A stretch of DNA of 64,000 nt from Paraburkholderia unamae (GCF_003268775.1 NZ_QLSU01000016.1:1-64000); one strand, 5' to 3'; shown: positions 1-9,021, numbered from the stretch's first letter. Numbers and translations are program-made. Notes: generated from the letters alone by a model not told the origin.

Positions 1-60
1 AGCGCCTCGGGCAACGCCAACCAGCTCGTCGCGCGTGTGGGCATTCGCCACAAGTTCTAA
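1..60 (+). CDS. Porin, C-terminal end (partial)
   Basis: Only the last 19 codons are inside the window. They read in frame to a TAA and finish VGIRHKF, the terminal beta-strand with C-terminal Phe that is recognised by the BAM complex in outer membrane porins of beta-proteobacteria. The rest of the gene lies upstream. The porin family is inferred from this terminal signature alone. A strong hairpin follows 21 bases after the stop. Confidence 0.75.
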   Translation, partial: SASGNANQLVARVGIRHKF

Positions 61-81
61 GCACAGGATCTTTTAGGACCG

Positions 82-111
82 CTCGCCGGTGCGCGGTAGC
101 GCATCGGCGAG
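82..111 (+). terminator. Hairpin after porin, probable terminator
   Basis: Arms 82-94 (CTCGCCGGTGCGC) and 99-111 (GCGCATCGGCGAG) pair over 13 bp with one G-T pair and a 4-nt loop. It sits just after the porin stop. The trailing sequence has only a weak T content, so it is not a textbook intrinsic terminator. Confidence 0.55.
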
Positions 112-671
112 TTACTGTGATTTGACGGGGATAATCGCGGCTCCGCATCTGTCGCATCGACAGCGCAGCTCACACGAGCCAAGCGCATCCGATAGATAGA
201 CGAATCGCCGGAGGAGGAGTCCGGTAAGCACCAGCCAGTGCCCGATTCGTCTTTGCGCATATTGCACTATATGACCACATAATGCAATAAGACCAATCAG
301 ATGCCAGAGCGTGCGCGCAGGCTCCGACCCCGTGCAAGTCATTAGGCTTCCCAGTTGAAACGCGGGGCGGATTTGGTGCGCCCGTGGGTGCCGCACCGTG
401 GCAACGCACAGATCCGAAAATCGCCTCTCCACGCGCACCTTCGTGTCCGCAGTCGACGTGCGCGGCACGTTAAAGGACGGCACGCGGATCCCCTCGACGA
501 TACCCCGCGTGATGCCACGCCACCAACTAGCTCGCTCGGGTTTCACTCGTGGAGAGTTAACTTTTCTTCATGATGTTGCTTTCTATCTGATAGTGCGATC
601 GCACTAACCTCTCCACAACGGTCATGCGCTTAGCGCCGAGCCGGTCACCCAACCCGTTGAGGATAGAAACG
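112..671. other. Gene-free stretch upstream of DUF4148 gene
   Basis: No reading frame here has a ribosome binding site or a recognisable protein; the long minus-strand frame at 112-546 has no plausible start and odd composition. The stretch holds a perfect 16-bp palindrome TAGTGCGATCGCACTA at 591-606, about 65 bases before the DUF4148 start, which is a possible operator. Confidence 0.5.
591..606. promoter_or_regulatory. Perfect 16-bp palindrome, possible operator
   Basis: TAGTGCGATCGCACTA is self-complementary across all 16 bases and lies in the region where the promoter of the downstream DUF4148 gene should be. No protein known to bind this sequence was recognised. The function is inferred only from symmetry and position. 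Confidence 0.35.
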
Positions 672-953
672 ATGAAAGCCCTTATGGTCGCCGCCGCACT
701 TGCAGGAATCGCCACGACAACGTCTGCGTTTGCACAAACACCTGTTTCAACAGGGCCAAACTATGGTGCACAGCAACCGGTCATGACGCAAGTCAAGTAT
801 GTTGGCACCGCCGCGCAAGCTAGCCAGTGGGTCCCCCCGTATGGCAAACCTGTGCACCAGGAGACTCGCGCTGAGGTCTACCACGACCTCGTCCACGCAG
901 AGAAAGACGGCCAACTCTCCTATCTGAACTCCACGGTCTTCGCCCACTCCTGA
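672..953 (+). CDS. DUF4148 domain-containing exported protein
   Basis: A 93-residue protein with a cleavable signal peptide (residues 1-19, ending TSAFA-Q) and a short mature part. Its C-terminal half carries the DUF4148-type motif RAEVYHDLVHAEKDGQL, found in small secreted proteins that are abundant in Burkholderiaceae; their function is unknown. ATG 672 was chosen because it follows GAGGATAGAAACG and begins directly at the signal peptide; the longer frame from 624 would add an implausible Arg/Pro-rich leader. The location is probably periplasmic. It stands alone between a porin and a chemoreceptor, with a hairpin about 100 bases downstream. Confidence 0.8.
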   Translation: MKALMVAAALAGIATTTSAFAQTPVSTGPNYGAQQPVMTQVKYVGTAAQASQWVPPYGKPVHQETRAEVYHDLVHAEKDGQLSYLNSTVFAHS

Positions 954-1050
954 GTCGGCACGATTGCTTGCCGAAACAACACATACCTTCCATCACGATG
1001 ACAGATCCGCCTCCGGCATGGAGGCGCGCGAGCGCCGAGTCGAATGAGCC

Positions 1051-1089
1051 TAGTGCAGCGTCGCTTTGACAAAGATATACGCTGCACTA
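1051..1089. terminator. Inverted repeat, probable terminator
   Basis: TAGTGCAGCGT (1051-1061) and ACGCTGCACTA (1079-1089) form an 11-bp perfect stem with a 17-nt loop, followed by CTCTTTG. It lies about 100 bases after the DUF4148 stop. Confidence 0.45.
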
Positions 1090-1200
1090 CTCTTTGACGC
1101 GTCGCAAGACGACTTCCCTAGTGAATTAGGTATGCAGAGTGCGGCCAGAGCCGGCTGAAGACTGAAGGTTTACGCCCGCCTTGGTCTTTGGCCTCTGCTC

Positions 1201-1219
1201 GACAGCGCGATGCGCTGTC
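1201..1219. terminator. Short perfect hairpin after chemoreceptor gene
   Basis: GACAGCGC (1201-1208) and GCGCTGTC (1212-1219) pair over 8 bp around a 3-nt loop, about 60 bases beyond the chemoreceptor stop on the minus strand. There is no T-tract, so a termination role is only suggested by position. Confidence 0.35.
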
Positions 1220-1280
1220 GCTTACCGCTGCTGCCCTCTGAATAGTCCACTGGCTATCAACGCGCGTCGCGTTTCCTTCT

Positions 1281-2831
1281 TCACGCACGACCCGCCAGTT
1301 TGAAAGTTGCAGCGGTCTCGGCAAGTCTGCTGGCTTGGTGCTGCAATGCCTGGGCAGCAGCGGCCGCCTCCTCCACTAGAGCGGCATTCTGTTGCGTCGT
1401 GTTGTCCATGGCGTTCACGGCCGTACTGACCTGGCTCAGGCCATGGCTTTGCTCGCTCGACGCTGAGGCAATCTCAGCCACAAGCGTGTTCACGCGCCCG
1501 ATGGATTCGATTACTTCGTTCATCGTCGCACCCGCCTCAGAAACAAGCGCTGCGCCCGAATCAATACGCGTGGTGGAGTTGGAGATCAATTCCTTGATTT
1601 CCTTGGCAGCAACAGCAGATCTCTGCGCCAGCGTCCGGACTTCACCCGCAACGACTGCGAAGCCCCGCCCCTGCTCGCCGGCGCGCGCGGCCTCAACCGC
1701 TGCGTTCAACGCCAGAATATTCGTTTGAAACGCGATACCTTCAATGATGGTTGTGATTTCGGATATCGCTTTCGAGCTTCGGCTGATCTCCCCCATGTTG
1801 GAGACTGCTCGCGCGACCACATCGTGCCCCTTGCGGGCGACGTCAGAAGCGGATGAAGACAGCGCGCTCGCTCGGGCCGCATTGTCGGCATTCTGCCTTA
1901 CCGTCCCCGCGAGTTGCTCCGCGCTTGCGGCGGTCTCCTCCAGCGACGCCGCCTGGGACTCCGTGCGCGCCGAAAGGTCCGTGTTGCCCGCCGCGATTTC
2001 ACGCGTGGCGGTGGCAATCGCATCACTACCCTCACGTAGCGAGATTGCCGTGCGAATCAGACTTCCCTGCATTGACACAAGGCCGCCCATCATTCGACCC
2101 ATTTCGTCGTCCGAGCGTACAACGATCTCGCGGCTCAGGTCGCCTCGCGCTATCTCTTCGAAATGAAAGATCGCGTCGTTCACGGGGGTCAGGATGGCGC
2201 GACGGAGGTACAGCCAACTCAGGAACGCTGCGATCGCACCCAGACCTATCACAGTGAAGCTGCCGATCCGGAACCAGGTGTAAGCCCGTTCGGTCGCCTG
2301 GTAGTCGTCCCGCGCCTGATCCAACTGATACTTCTTGAGCGCATCTGATGCGCTCTGCAGGCGCATATAAACCTGTCCCAGACCACCCCTTAGTTTCACG
2401 ACTTCGTCGCGGTTTCCACTCGCAGTAGCGTCCTGATACTTCGCAAGCGCGGCCTCGATCGTGTCGTATTCCTTCGTCACAACTGCGGCCAACTGATCCT
2501 CCGTTGCATCCCGCGGGAATGACAGGTAGCGCTGCCACGCGGCATCAGCACCGTCGTGTACTGACTTTTCCATGACGTACATGCTCCTTGCGTCATTCGC
2601 GTCGAGCTGGATCGCTGCGCGGTCCAGCGTGGTGCGCTGCCGCCCAACGAAGATGACCATTTCTCCGACGGCAATCGATTTGGGCATTTGAACCGCGTAC
2701 GTCTTTCGATTCGCATTGTTGCTCGCCATCATGCCTGCGAAGCCAAATGCGCCAATGCCGACCAGAAGGGAGCCCAGAAGCGCCATGGCAAGTCCGATTC
2801 GGGCGCTGATTGTTGTAAATCTAGAAAGCAT
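1281..2831 (-). CDS. Methyl-accepting chemotaxis protein
   Basis: A 516-residue transmembrane chemoreceptor that would signal to CheA/CheW. Domains in order: TM1 about residues 11-33; a helical periplasmic sensor of the four-helix-bundle type, about 34-188; TM2 about 189-208; a HAMP domain, about 210-262; and a cytoplasmic signalling domain to about 500. The hairpin tip is unmistakable (FQTNILALNAAVEAARAGEQ, then GRGFAVVAGEVR). The C-terminus ends KLAGRA without an NWETF-type CheR/CheB tether. The ATG follows GAGGAGTACCAATA. The ligand cannot be predicted. It stands alone and reads away from the cupin operon across a 600-base intergenic region. Confidence 0.95.
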   Translation of the reverse strand: MLSRFTTISARIGLAMALLGSLLVGIGAFGFAGMMASNNANRKTYAVQMPKSIAVGEMVIFVGRQRTTLDRAAIQLDANDARSMYVMEKSVHDGADAAWQRYLSFPRDATEDQLAAVVTKEYDTIEAALAKYQDATASGNRDEVVKLRGGLGQVYMRLQSASDALKKYQLDQARDDYQATERAYTWFRIGSFTVIGLGAIAAFLSWLYLRRAILTPVNDAIFHFEEIARGDLSREIVVRSDDEMGRMMGGLVSMQGSLIRTAISLREGSDAIATATREIAAGNTDLSARTESQAASLEETAASAEQLAGTVRQNADNAARASALSSSASDVARKGHDVVARAVSNMGEISRSSKAISEITTIIEGIAFQTNILALNAAVEAARAGEQGRGFAVVAGEVRTLAQRSAVAAKEIKELISNSTTRIDSGAALVSEAGATMNEVIESIGRVNTLVAEIASASSEQSHGLSQVSTAVNAMDNTTQQNAALVEEAAAAAQALQHQASRLAETAATFKLAGRA

Positions 2832-3434
2832 TATTGGTACTCCTCATCACTTTTTATATATTTGGCCAGCCAGGCTGACGTGCACACTTCGGCATACGGC
2901 TCGCGCGCGGTTTACTTGAGGCCCATGTCGGTAGCGGCTACTGCAACATCGCCTCGCCACAGGGCAGGAAACTACGCGAGCATGAGGCGCGTTCCATCCC
3001 ACCGGTGCTGCACTTTGCTGCGGAAACAGATGCGGCGAGACAACTTCAGGTGGCGGCGGAAGATTCAACGAATGAGAAGCCAACGCTCACGCGCGTCAAA
3101 CATAAATTGGGGTCGCACCACACCGCAGCACAGGAATGTCCCGTGCTGCGTCAAATCGCATCCTGTCGCATAATAAAGCAATCTGCGTGACGTATGTAAG
3201 GCAATATTCAAGCCCGCCGTAAAACGCCACCAACGCCCAGTGTAAACACTGACCAGCCACATTCCAGATTGCATTTTATGATCATGAAACGCTATACTCA
3301 AGTCTCGAGGCGGGCTGAGTGCTAGACCCACACCAGAAAGCGACGTCATGCGTGTCGCGGACTGGGTGCCCGCCTCTCCATTTCAGCCAGCGCCATCGGC
3401 ACCGGCGGTCCCACTTTCTGATCGGAGACGCAGC
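2832..3434. other. Intergenic region with divergent promoters
   Basis: It separates the chemoreceptor from the cupin operon. Apart from the palindromic operator candidate at 3270-3293 nothing coding is supported; the short frames here lack ribosome binding sites and protein-like composition. Confidence 0.5.
3270..3293. promoter_or_regulatory. Putative GntR operator, site 1 (cupin operon)
   Basis: A 24-bp imperfect palindrome centred on ATGATCAT (3278-3285), with TGCATTTT on the left and GAAACGCT on the right; 9 of 12 positions are symmetric. Closely similar sequences occur at 13003-13026 and 11848-11871, next to the GntR gene and two transport or catabolic genes. It lies 142-165 bases before the cupin start. 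Binding by the GntR-family protein encoded at 11927-12931 is an inference. Confidence 0.6.
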
Positions 3435-3854
3435 ATGACCATGAAGACCCCTTCGGGCGCAGCCCTTCTCAAGCCGGAATCCCTGCCGACGCACGAGCGC
3501 GGTGGCGGCGCCCGCACGACGCCCCTCGTTTCCCGCGAGCTGGGCACGACGAGCTTCATCACCGGCTATACGTCGTTCGACCCGGGTGTGGAAATTCCCT
3601 TCCATAGCCACAACTGCCAGGAGAGCGTTGTGCTCATGGAAGGCGATGCGATTCTCGACATCGATGGTCTTGAATATCAATTGAAGCCTCACGACGTGAC
3701 GTTCATCCCGCCGAACGTCAATCATCGCTTCCGCAACATCTCCAAGACGAATCCGATGAAGATTCTCTGGATCTACGCGACCCCTGAAGCGACCCGCACA
3801 CTCACAGCCAGCGGCCAGACGAATCCGGTCGCAGCAGAGCACGGCAAGCAATAA
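3435..3854 (+). CDS. Cupin domain-containing protein
   Basis: A 139-residue single-domain cupin. The metal-binding motif 1 is visible as PFHSHNCQESVVLMEG (HxH then Glu) and motif 2 as PPNVNHRF (distal His), so a 3-His/1-Glu metal site is likely. ATG 3435 was chosen over 3348 because GGAGACGC precedes it and the leader of the longer frame is not protein-like. It opens a four-gene run with a dehydrogenase, an ABM monooxygenase and an aldehyde dehydrogenase. A role as a small isomerase or dioxygenase, or a sensor of the pathway substrate, is possible; the reaction is unknown. Confidence 0.85.
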   Translation: MTMKTPSGAALLKPESLPTHERGGGARTTPLVSRELGTTSFITGYTSFDPGVEIPFHSHNCQESVVLMEGDAILDIDGLEYQLKPHDVTFIPPNVNHRFRNISKTNPMKILWIYATPEATRTLTASGQTNPVAAEHGKQ

Positions 3855-4079
3855 GCGACAAGCAAGGGCCTGTGGTCGACGCGTGGCCAACGACGGCACA
3901 CCAACGTGGCTCCGGATGGCAGGTTGCCCAAAGAGTTTCCCAGATAGTCGATTGCATTGCAGCGAGAGGCTTCGTCATTGGCTCGCAGTGCAACTTCACC
4001 TGGCAAGTGCCAAAACAGTCGTTCGCTCACGGGCGCTAGCATTGCCCGCCTAAATTACCGGCATCATCAGGAGATTCAA

Positions 4080-5135
4080 ATGTCATTCACCGTTCAAGCG
4101 GAAGGGCTCACAGAGTTTGGAACAGCCGTTCTGGAAACCTTGGGCGTACCGCAAAAAGACGCCCATCTGCTCGCCGACAGCCTCGTCACGGCCGAGCTTT
4201 GGGGCCATTCCTCGCACGGGATGCTGCGCCTGCCGTGGTATGTGGAACGCCTTCGTACTGGGGTCATGACGGCCATGACGAACCCTGAGCAGGTGCTTGA
4301 CGGTGGTGCTGTTTCAATTCTGGATGGACGTCACGGCATCGGCCAGGTGCTGGCCGCCAAGGCGGTTCAACTTGGGATCGAGCGTGCGCGTCAGTTCGGA
4401 ATTAGCGCCGTTGGTGTGCGCAATTCCAATCATTTCGGCACGGCGGCTTATTTCACGCGCGAATCGGCGAAAGCGGGCTGTGTGGCGTTCCTCGCGACCA
4501 ATGCTAGTCCTGCGATGGCACCTTGGGGCGGCCGTGAAAAGAGTGTCGGCACAAACCCGTGGTCGATCGCAGCACCCGGCGGCCGCCGTGGCGTCGCCGT
4601 GATGGACATCGCCAATACAGCTGTCGCGCGCGGAAAGATCTATCTTGCCGCCGAGCGCGGCGTCGCGATCCCGGAGAACTGGGCGGCCGACGAAAATGGC
4701 GTGCCGACGACCGACGCCAGCAAGGCCATTCACGGTCTTATCCTGCCGATGGCCGGGCATAAAGGGTATGTCATTTCGTTCATGATGGACGTGCTCGCCG
4801 GCGTACTGACCGGCAGCCAGTTCGGCTCGAACGTTGTTGGGCCCTACGACGCGACTAAGCCTAGCGGCTGTGGCCACCTCCTGATCACGATCGACATCAA
4901 GTCGATGATGCCGGTCCCCGAGTTCGAACACCGCATGGAGACCTTGATCGATGAAATCAAGGATGTACCCAAGGCGCACGGCATTGAAGAAATCTTCTTC
5001 CCCGGTGAACTCGAGGATCGCAACACGGTGAAGCTGCGCGAAGCCGGGATCACGCTTGCTGACAACACGTGGCAAAGCATGGCGAAGCTCGCCGAAGAAA
5101 CCGACACCCCTCTGCCCCTTCCGGCACACGCATAA
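4080..5135 (+). CDS. Ldh2 family NAD(P)-dependent 2-hydroxyacid dehydrogenase
   Basis: A 351-residue member of the malate/L-lactate dehydrogenase (Ldh2/YlbC/YiaK) superfamily, which reduces 2-oxo acids or oxidises 2-hydroxy acids and is unrelated to classical LDH. Family marks are the catalytic-His segment GHSSHGMLRL near residue 40, the NSNHFGTAAYF segment, the WSIAAPGG region and KGYVISFMMDVLAGVLTG near the C-terminus. ATG 4080 follows CAGGAGATTCAA and begins at the usual family N-terminus. It lies 225 bases after the cupin and 17 bases before the ABM gene. The family includes lactate, malate, ureidoglycolate and diketogulonate enzymes, so the substrate cannot be assigned. Confidence 0.9.
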   Translation: MSFTVQAEGLTEFGTAVLETLGVPQKDAHLLADSLVTAELWGHSSHGMLRLPWYVERLRTGVMTAMTNPEQVLDGGAVSILDGRHGIGQVLAAKAVQLGIERARQFGISAVGVRNSNHFGTAAYFTRESAKAGCVAFLATNASPAMAPWGGREKSVGTNPWSIAAPGGRRGVAVMDIANTAVARGKIYLAAERGVAIPENWAADENGVPTTDASKAIHGLILPMAGHKGYVISFMMDVLAGVLTGSQFGSNVVGPYDATKPSGCGHLLITIDIKSMMPVPEFEHRMETLIDEIKDVPKAHGIEEIFFPGELEDRNTVKLREAGITLADNTWQSMAKLAEETDTPLPLPAHA

Positions 5136-5152
5136 CGCTCCAGGACAGCTTA

Positions 5153-5455
5153 ATGATCGCTCTCATCGTCTCCCTCAAGGTCCATCCCGAACGCCTCGAA
5201 GAATTCCTGGCTGCCATCAAGGAGAATGCAACGCGCACTTTCTCCGACGAGCCGGGCTGCAAGTATTTCGACGTCACGCAGGACATCAAGGATCCGCTGC
5301 ACTTCGTGTTCTACGAGCTGTACGACGACGAAGCGGCTATTGACGCTCACCGCGCTGCCCCGCATTTCGCCAAGTGGCGCGAGGCGGCCGACCGCTGTGT
5401 GGTCAAGGGTAGCCAGGTCAACACCCTGTGTAGCCAACTCTTCCACCACGCTTAA
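5153..5455 (+). CDS. Antibiotic biosynthesis monooxygenase (ABM) domain protein
   Basis: A 100-residue dimeric alpha-beta barrel protein of the ABM/YgiN type. Typical features are a first strand IALIVSLKVHPERLEEF, the segment ATRTFSDEPGCKYFDV, FVFYELYDDEAAIDAHR, and the tail HFAKWREA. Family members are cofactor-free quinol monooxygenases or small accessory enzymes. ATG 5153 is preceded by CAGGACAGCTTA and lies 17 bases after the dehydrogenase stop, so the genes are very probably co-transcribed. The substrate is unknown. Confidence 0.85.
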   Translation: MIALIVSLKVHPERLEEFLAAIKENATRTFSDEPGCKYFDVTQDIKDPLHFVFYELYDDEAAIDAHRAAPHFAKWREAADRCVVKGSQVNTLCSQLFHHA

Positions 5456-5512
5456 TCCGGCTGCCGCGGGCAAGCGATGCGCGCGGACAGCGATGATCTG
5501 AAGGATCAAGTC

Positions 5513-6904
5513 ATGACACTCGAAATCACTACCGTTAATCCCGTCAATGGAACGTCGCTGGAAACGTACCAGAGCTGGTCAGCCGAACGTATCGAAGAAG
5601 CTGTGGCAGCTGGCAATGACGCCGCGCTGTCCTGGGGAAAGACGCCGCTAACCGAACGCGTAGCTGCCGTCCGCCGCCTTGCCGAAGAACTCCGTCGTCA
5701 AAGCTCTGCGCTGAGCAACCTGATCACGACCGAGATGGGCAAGATCGCTGCGGAAGCGGCCGGTGAGGTTGAGAAGTCCGCTGTGACCGCCTTGTACTAC
5801 GCGGATCACGCCGATCGCATTCTCGGCGACGAAAAGGTCAGCATCGAGGGAGTCGACGCGTGGGTAAGCTATGAGCCCATTGGTCTCGTGCTCGCTGTCA
5901 TGCCGTGGAACTTCCCGGTGTGGCAGGTCATGCGCTTCGCGATCCCCTCGTTGACCGCGGGCAATGGCGTGGTCCTCAAGCACTCGCCGAATGTAACTGG
6001 CTGCGCTCTGGCGCTTGAGCAAATTTTTGTCGACGCCGGATTCCCGAAGAACCTCGTCACCACGCTGGTCGTTGCCGAACCGGATGTCCCTCAAGTCATC
6101 GACAGGCTCATTCGGGATGATCGCATCGCTGCTGTGACCCTGACCGGCTCGAACCGCGCTGGTGCCGCCGTCGGTGCCGCTGCGGGGCGCGAATCCAAGC
6201 GGTCCGTTCTTGAACTCGGTGGTTCTGACGCGTTTGTTGTTCTGGACGACGCTGACGTCCCGCGTGCTGTCGAAGCCGCCGTCAAGGCACGCTTCAACAA
6301 TGCCGGCCAGAGCTGCGTCTGCGCGAAGCGTTTCATCGTCTCGCAGGAAATCGCAGACTCGTTTACCGAACAGTTCGTGAAGAAGGTGGAAGCGCTCGTC
6401 GTTGGCAATCCGACCGAGGCGGGAACGCAGATGGGCCCTCTCGCCCGCGCGGATCTGCGAAACGCGCTTGATGGTCAGGTGAAGCGCTCTATCGACGCGG
6501 GCGCAAAGCTGCTTACAGGTGGCAAGGCCATTGACGGCGCCGGCTACTTCTACGCGCCCACTGTCCTCGGCAACACCGCACCGGGCGTCGCAGCGTTCGA
6601 CGAAGAAACGTTCGGCCCTCTCGCAGTGATTGCAGTGGCTCAGGACGACAAGGATGCAATCCGTCTGGCGAACGCGACGCAATTTGGTCTATCCATCAGC
6701 ATCTGGTCTGCCTCCTCTGATCGCGCGCTCGCAATCGCAAAGGGTGTTACGACTGGCGCAGCGTTCATCAACGCAATGACGGCATCCGATGCGCGCGTTC
6801 CGTTCGGCGGCACGAAGAAGTCGGGCTATGGCCGCGAACTCGCTACGGCAGGGATCCGCGAGTTCACCAATACGCGAACCTACTGGGCCGCACAGCCGAA
6901 GTAA
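5513..6904 (+). CDS. NAD(P)-dependent aldehyde dehydrogenase, Sad/YneI type
   Basis: A 463-residue aldehyde dehydrogenase. The catalytic Cys is in NNAGQSCVCAKRF and the general base Glu is in LELGGSDAFVV; TGSNRAGAAVG marks the cofactor fold. Length and wording (MPWNFPVWQVMRFAIP, LKHSPNVTGCA) match the short succinate-semialdehyde dehydrogenase group that includes E. coli Sad/YneI. ATG 5513 was preferred because AAGGATCAAG precedes it. It is the last gene of the cupin operon and is followed by a good terminator. It probably oxidises a semialdehyde made by the upstream enzymes; succinate semialdehyde is a guess by family. Confidence 0.92.
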   Translation: MTLEITTVNPVNGTSLETYQSWSAERIEEAVAAGNDAALSWGKTPLTERVAAVRRLAEELRRQSSALSNLITTEMGKIAAEAAGEVEKSAVTALYYADHADRILGDEKVSIEGVDAWVSYEPIGLVLAVMPWNFPVWQVMRFAIPSLTAGNGVVLKHSPNVTGCALALEQIFVDAGFPKNLVTTLVVAEPDVPQVIDRLIRDDRIAAVTLTGSNRAGAAVGAAAGRESKRSVLELGGSDAFVVLDDADVPRAVEAAVKARFNNAGQSCVCAKRFIVSQEIADSFTEQFVKKVEALVVGNPTEAGTQMGPLARADLRNALDGQVKRSIDAGAKLLTGGKAIDGAGYFYAPTVLGNTAPGVAAFDEETFGPLAVIAVAQDDKDAIRLANATQFGLSISIWSASSDRALAIAKGVTTGAAFINAMTASDARVPFGGTKKSGYGRELATAGIREFTNTRTYWAAQPK

Positions 6905-6930
6905 GATCCTCTTCGCGACTCCGATCGATA

Positions 6931-6962
6931 GATACCCGCAGACACCGCGGGTATCTTCTGTC
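6931..6962 (+). terminator. Intrinsic terminator after aldehyde dehydrogenase
   Basis: GATACCCGC (6931-6939) and GCGGGTATC (6947-6955) form a perfect 9-bp stem with a 7-nt loop, followed by TTCTGTCGTCTT. It lies 27 bases after the stop of the last gene in the cupin operon. Confidence 0.75.
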
Positions 6963-7411
6963 GTCTTCGCGGTTTTCGCCGCGCCGCCAGATGACTCTGC
7001 GAACCTGCACCGCTATAACAGCCTCCGAAAATCCTCTGAAGTGATTGCGGCCCGTCCGGCAGCGTGAAAGTTCACGATGCGTTGCTTTATATGGCGGGCG
7101 AACCCGACAACGCCGCTTAGTGTCACTTAGTCGATACCCCCTCTCGCCTTTCCTCTCCTGAGCCATCTCTAGAGGCGCGTCGGCGTTGGCGCCGGGAAGT
7201 CCACGTAACGCTTTTCGACGGTGGGAAACAGGACATGCAAGGGAAACTCCGTCGTTGCCTACGTTCGCCACAGCGACTTCCAGCGGCACCACTAACACGC
7301 GCTGCACGCACATCGACATGGCGTGAGGCGCCGGTCAACCTAAAGGAGACGTTCGCGCTCCTGATCTCATTGCCTTAGAACAGTCGCTCGAGATCGTCGT
7401 GCACAAAGTGA
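6963..7411. other. Gene-free stretch
   Basis: Between the operon terminator and the convergent Ser/Thr kinase gene. Frames on both strands are Arg-rich and lack ribosome binding sites or recognisable motifs. Nothing is supported here. Confidence 0.5.
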
Positions 7412-8857
7412 TCAGTCGCGTTGCGCATGACGTGCGATGTAAGCTCTGAACTCTGCTTCTGACATCTTGTTGTGCCTCGCGTCGTAGGTCCTGCCATCTC
7501 CGTTGTAGGTCGAGCGCGTGCTGAAGAAGACAAATGCACCCGATAGATAGCGACTGGCAGGCCGGGCCGAATCCGGTAAGGGCTCTCCGTTGTACTCGTT
7601 ATGGTCCCAGCATTCGTAGGGGACGTAGTGTCCCGGCGAAATCTCAGTCAGCGCCTCATAGGTCCGCTCCCGACTGATCGCACCTTTGACGCCACTTGGC
7701 GCTACCTGCGCAGCTTCGAGCCGAAAGTAGCTCCAATTCATGTCGTTTCCAAAGGATTCGAAGGTGAGCTTCGCCGGCCTGAGAATCTCCACCATCTTCT
7801 CGCCAATGTGGAGCGCGATCATCCCGTCTTCGGCTGCCGTAGACACAGCTGTAATCGTGTTCCCACCGCCCGTTGGATAGAACATGTGGTTTAGCGCAGG
7901 GATCTTGGCGATCTCCGCAAGCACCAAACAGATGGCATCGACATCCTCCCATGTGCTACGGTTCGGCGCGCCGAGCGGGAAAAGCTTGCGCGTGAGCTCT
8001 GTCCACTCGGTCAGGTTACGGGTGTGGAAATCCCTGCATATGGCGAGCCATTCCTGTAATCGCACGATGACGCTCGACATTGCGGGCCGCCGGTCTGGCT
8101 CGGAGTCGGTGCATTCCTCAAGCAAGCGGTCCAACGTGGTGGTGTACTGGTTCGCCAAATATTGGGAGAGGGATAGTGAGGAAAGCGGGTTGTATTGTCC
8201 ATCGAAACCCAGTTCCTGGTCCGTCAACGCAATCCAAAGCGACTTAGCGAACGAATAAACGTCCGCGGGCAGACCATTAGCAGAGTGGGCCATCCTGCGC
8301 ATCTCGGGCGCCATCGTGAACTTCGCGCCAACGTCTCTGCGGGGCGGCGTGATCGCCGCACGGTTCGGGTACTTCACGAGCCCGAAGTCGGACAGGCAAA
8401 GCTGACCTTCGTAGAACAAGAAGTTGGCTGGCTTAATGTCCCTGTGCGACATGCCCACGTCGTGCAGTCTCTGAATTGTCCCAGCCAGCGCGATAAAGTC
8501 TTCGACGATATCGAAGGTATTGCGCCCCTGGACGTACTGCTCGAATGGAATGGCCACAGGCATTGTGAACCAGGGCGTCGGGCCGGACTTGTCGTCGGGA
8601 ACGAACTTCTCGAGTAGAGGGATTACCCCCGGTAAGTGCCCAAGCCTCTCAAGCGTACTTGTCTCTATCTTGAAGCGCTCATAAGTCTCGGCTGAGACCG
8701 ACCTCAGGATCTTAATGGCCTGGGATGCCTGCCCCGGTCTCGCTGCTTTCCACACGTCGCCATTTCCGCCGGCACCGAGCGGTGCCTCCAGCAGCCATCC
8801 CTCGAAGACATCACCTGCGTGCAGTGTCTTGGGCGCCTTCTTCTTGGACTTGCTCAT
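7412..8857 (-). CDS. Eukaryote-like serine/threonine protein kinase, soluble
   Basis: A 481-residue protein with a complete Hanks-type kinase domain at about residues 18-280: glycine loop LGAGGNGDVWKA, Lys in QAIKIL, catalytic loop MSHRDIKPANFLF, metal-binding DFG in LSDFGLVKYP, and APEM in subdomain VIII. The C-terminal 200 residues match nothing recognised and contain no transmembrane helix or PASTA repeat, so the kinase is probably cytoplasmic. The ATG follows GAGATCCAATAC. It lies 164 bases downstream of the sensor histidine kinase on the same strand, with no adjacent phosphatase or forkhead-domain gene. Substrates are unknown. Confidence 0.9.
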   Translation of the reverse strand: MSKSKKKAPKTLHAGDVFEGWLLEAPLGAGGNGDVWKAARPGQASQAIKILRSVSAETYERFKIETSTLERLGHLPGVIPLLEKFVPDDKSGPTPWFTMPVAIPFEQYVQGRNTFDIVEDFIALAGTIQRLHDVGMSHRDIKPANFLFYEGQLCLSDFGLVKYPNRAAITPPRRDVGAKFTMAPEMRRMAHSANGLPADVYSFAKSLWIALTDQELGFDGQYNPLSSLSLSQYLANQYTTTLDRLLEECTDSEPDRRPAMSSVIVRLQEWLAICRDFHTRNLTEWTELTRKLFPLGAPNRSTWEDVDAICLVLAEIAKIPALNHMFYPTGGGNTITAVSTAAEDGMIALHIGEKMVEILRPAKLTFESFGNDMNWSYFRLEAAQVAPSGVKGAISRERTYEALTEISPGHYVPYECWDHNEYNGEPLPDSARPASRYLSGAFVFFSTRSTYNGDGRTYDARHNKMSEAEFRAYIARHAQRD

Positions 8858-9021
8858 GTATTGGATCTCATTCTAGGCTGGGAGTATCTCAGGCTTGCAC
8901 AGAGGGGCTCTGGTTTTTGAGCCAGACGGCATGGAAGCCGCTTGCAGCCGCCGTGCGAACTGCCGCCGGGAACGTCGGCGATTCTCGCCGCCGCGCCGTG
9001 GCGTGAGTCTCAACACGCGCT

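Larger units (their letters stand above)
954..1280. other. Intergenic region between convergent genes
   Basis: This holds two hairpins (1051-1089 and 1201-1219) placed after the DUF4148 gene and after the chemoreceptor gene, which converge here. No coding region is supported. Confidence 0.5.

Noticed and set aside
112..546. Minus-strand frame of 144 codons
   Set aside because: No ribosome binding site, atypical composition, and it lies over the likely promoter of the DUF4148 gene.
4314..5129. Long minus-strand frame opposite the Ldh2 dehydrogenase gene
   Set aside because: It is an antisense shadow of a well-supported gene in a GC-rich genome. The same applies to the long frames opposite 5648-6682, 38586-39749, 40390-41586, 45767-46879 and 57095-58477.
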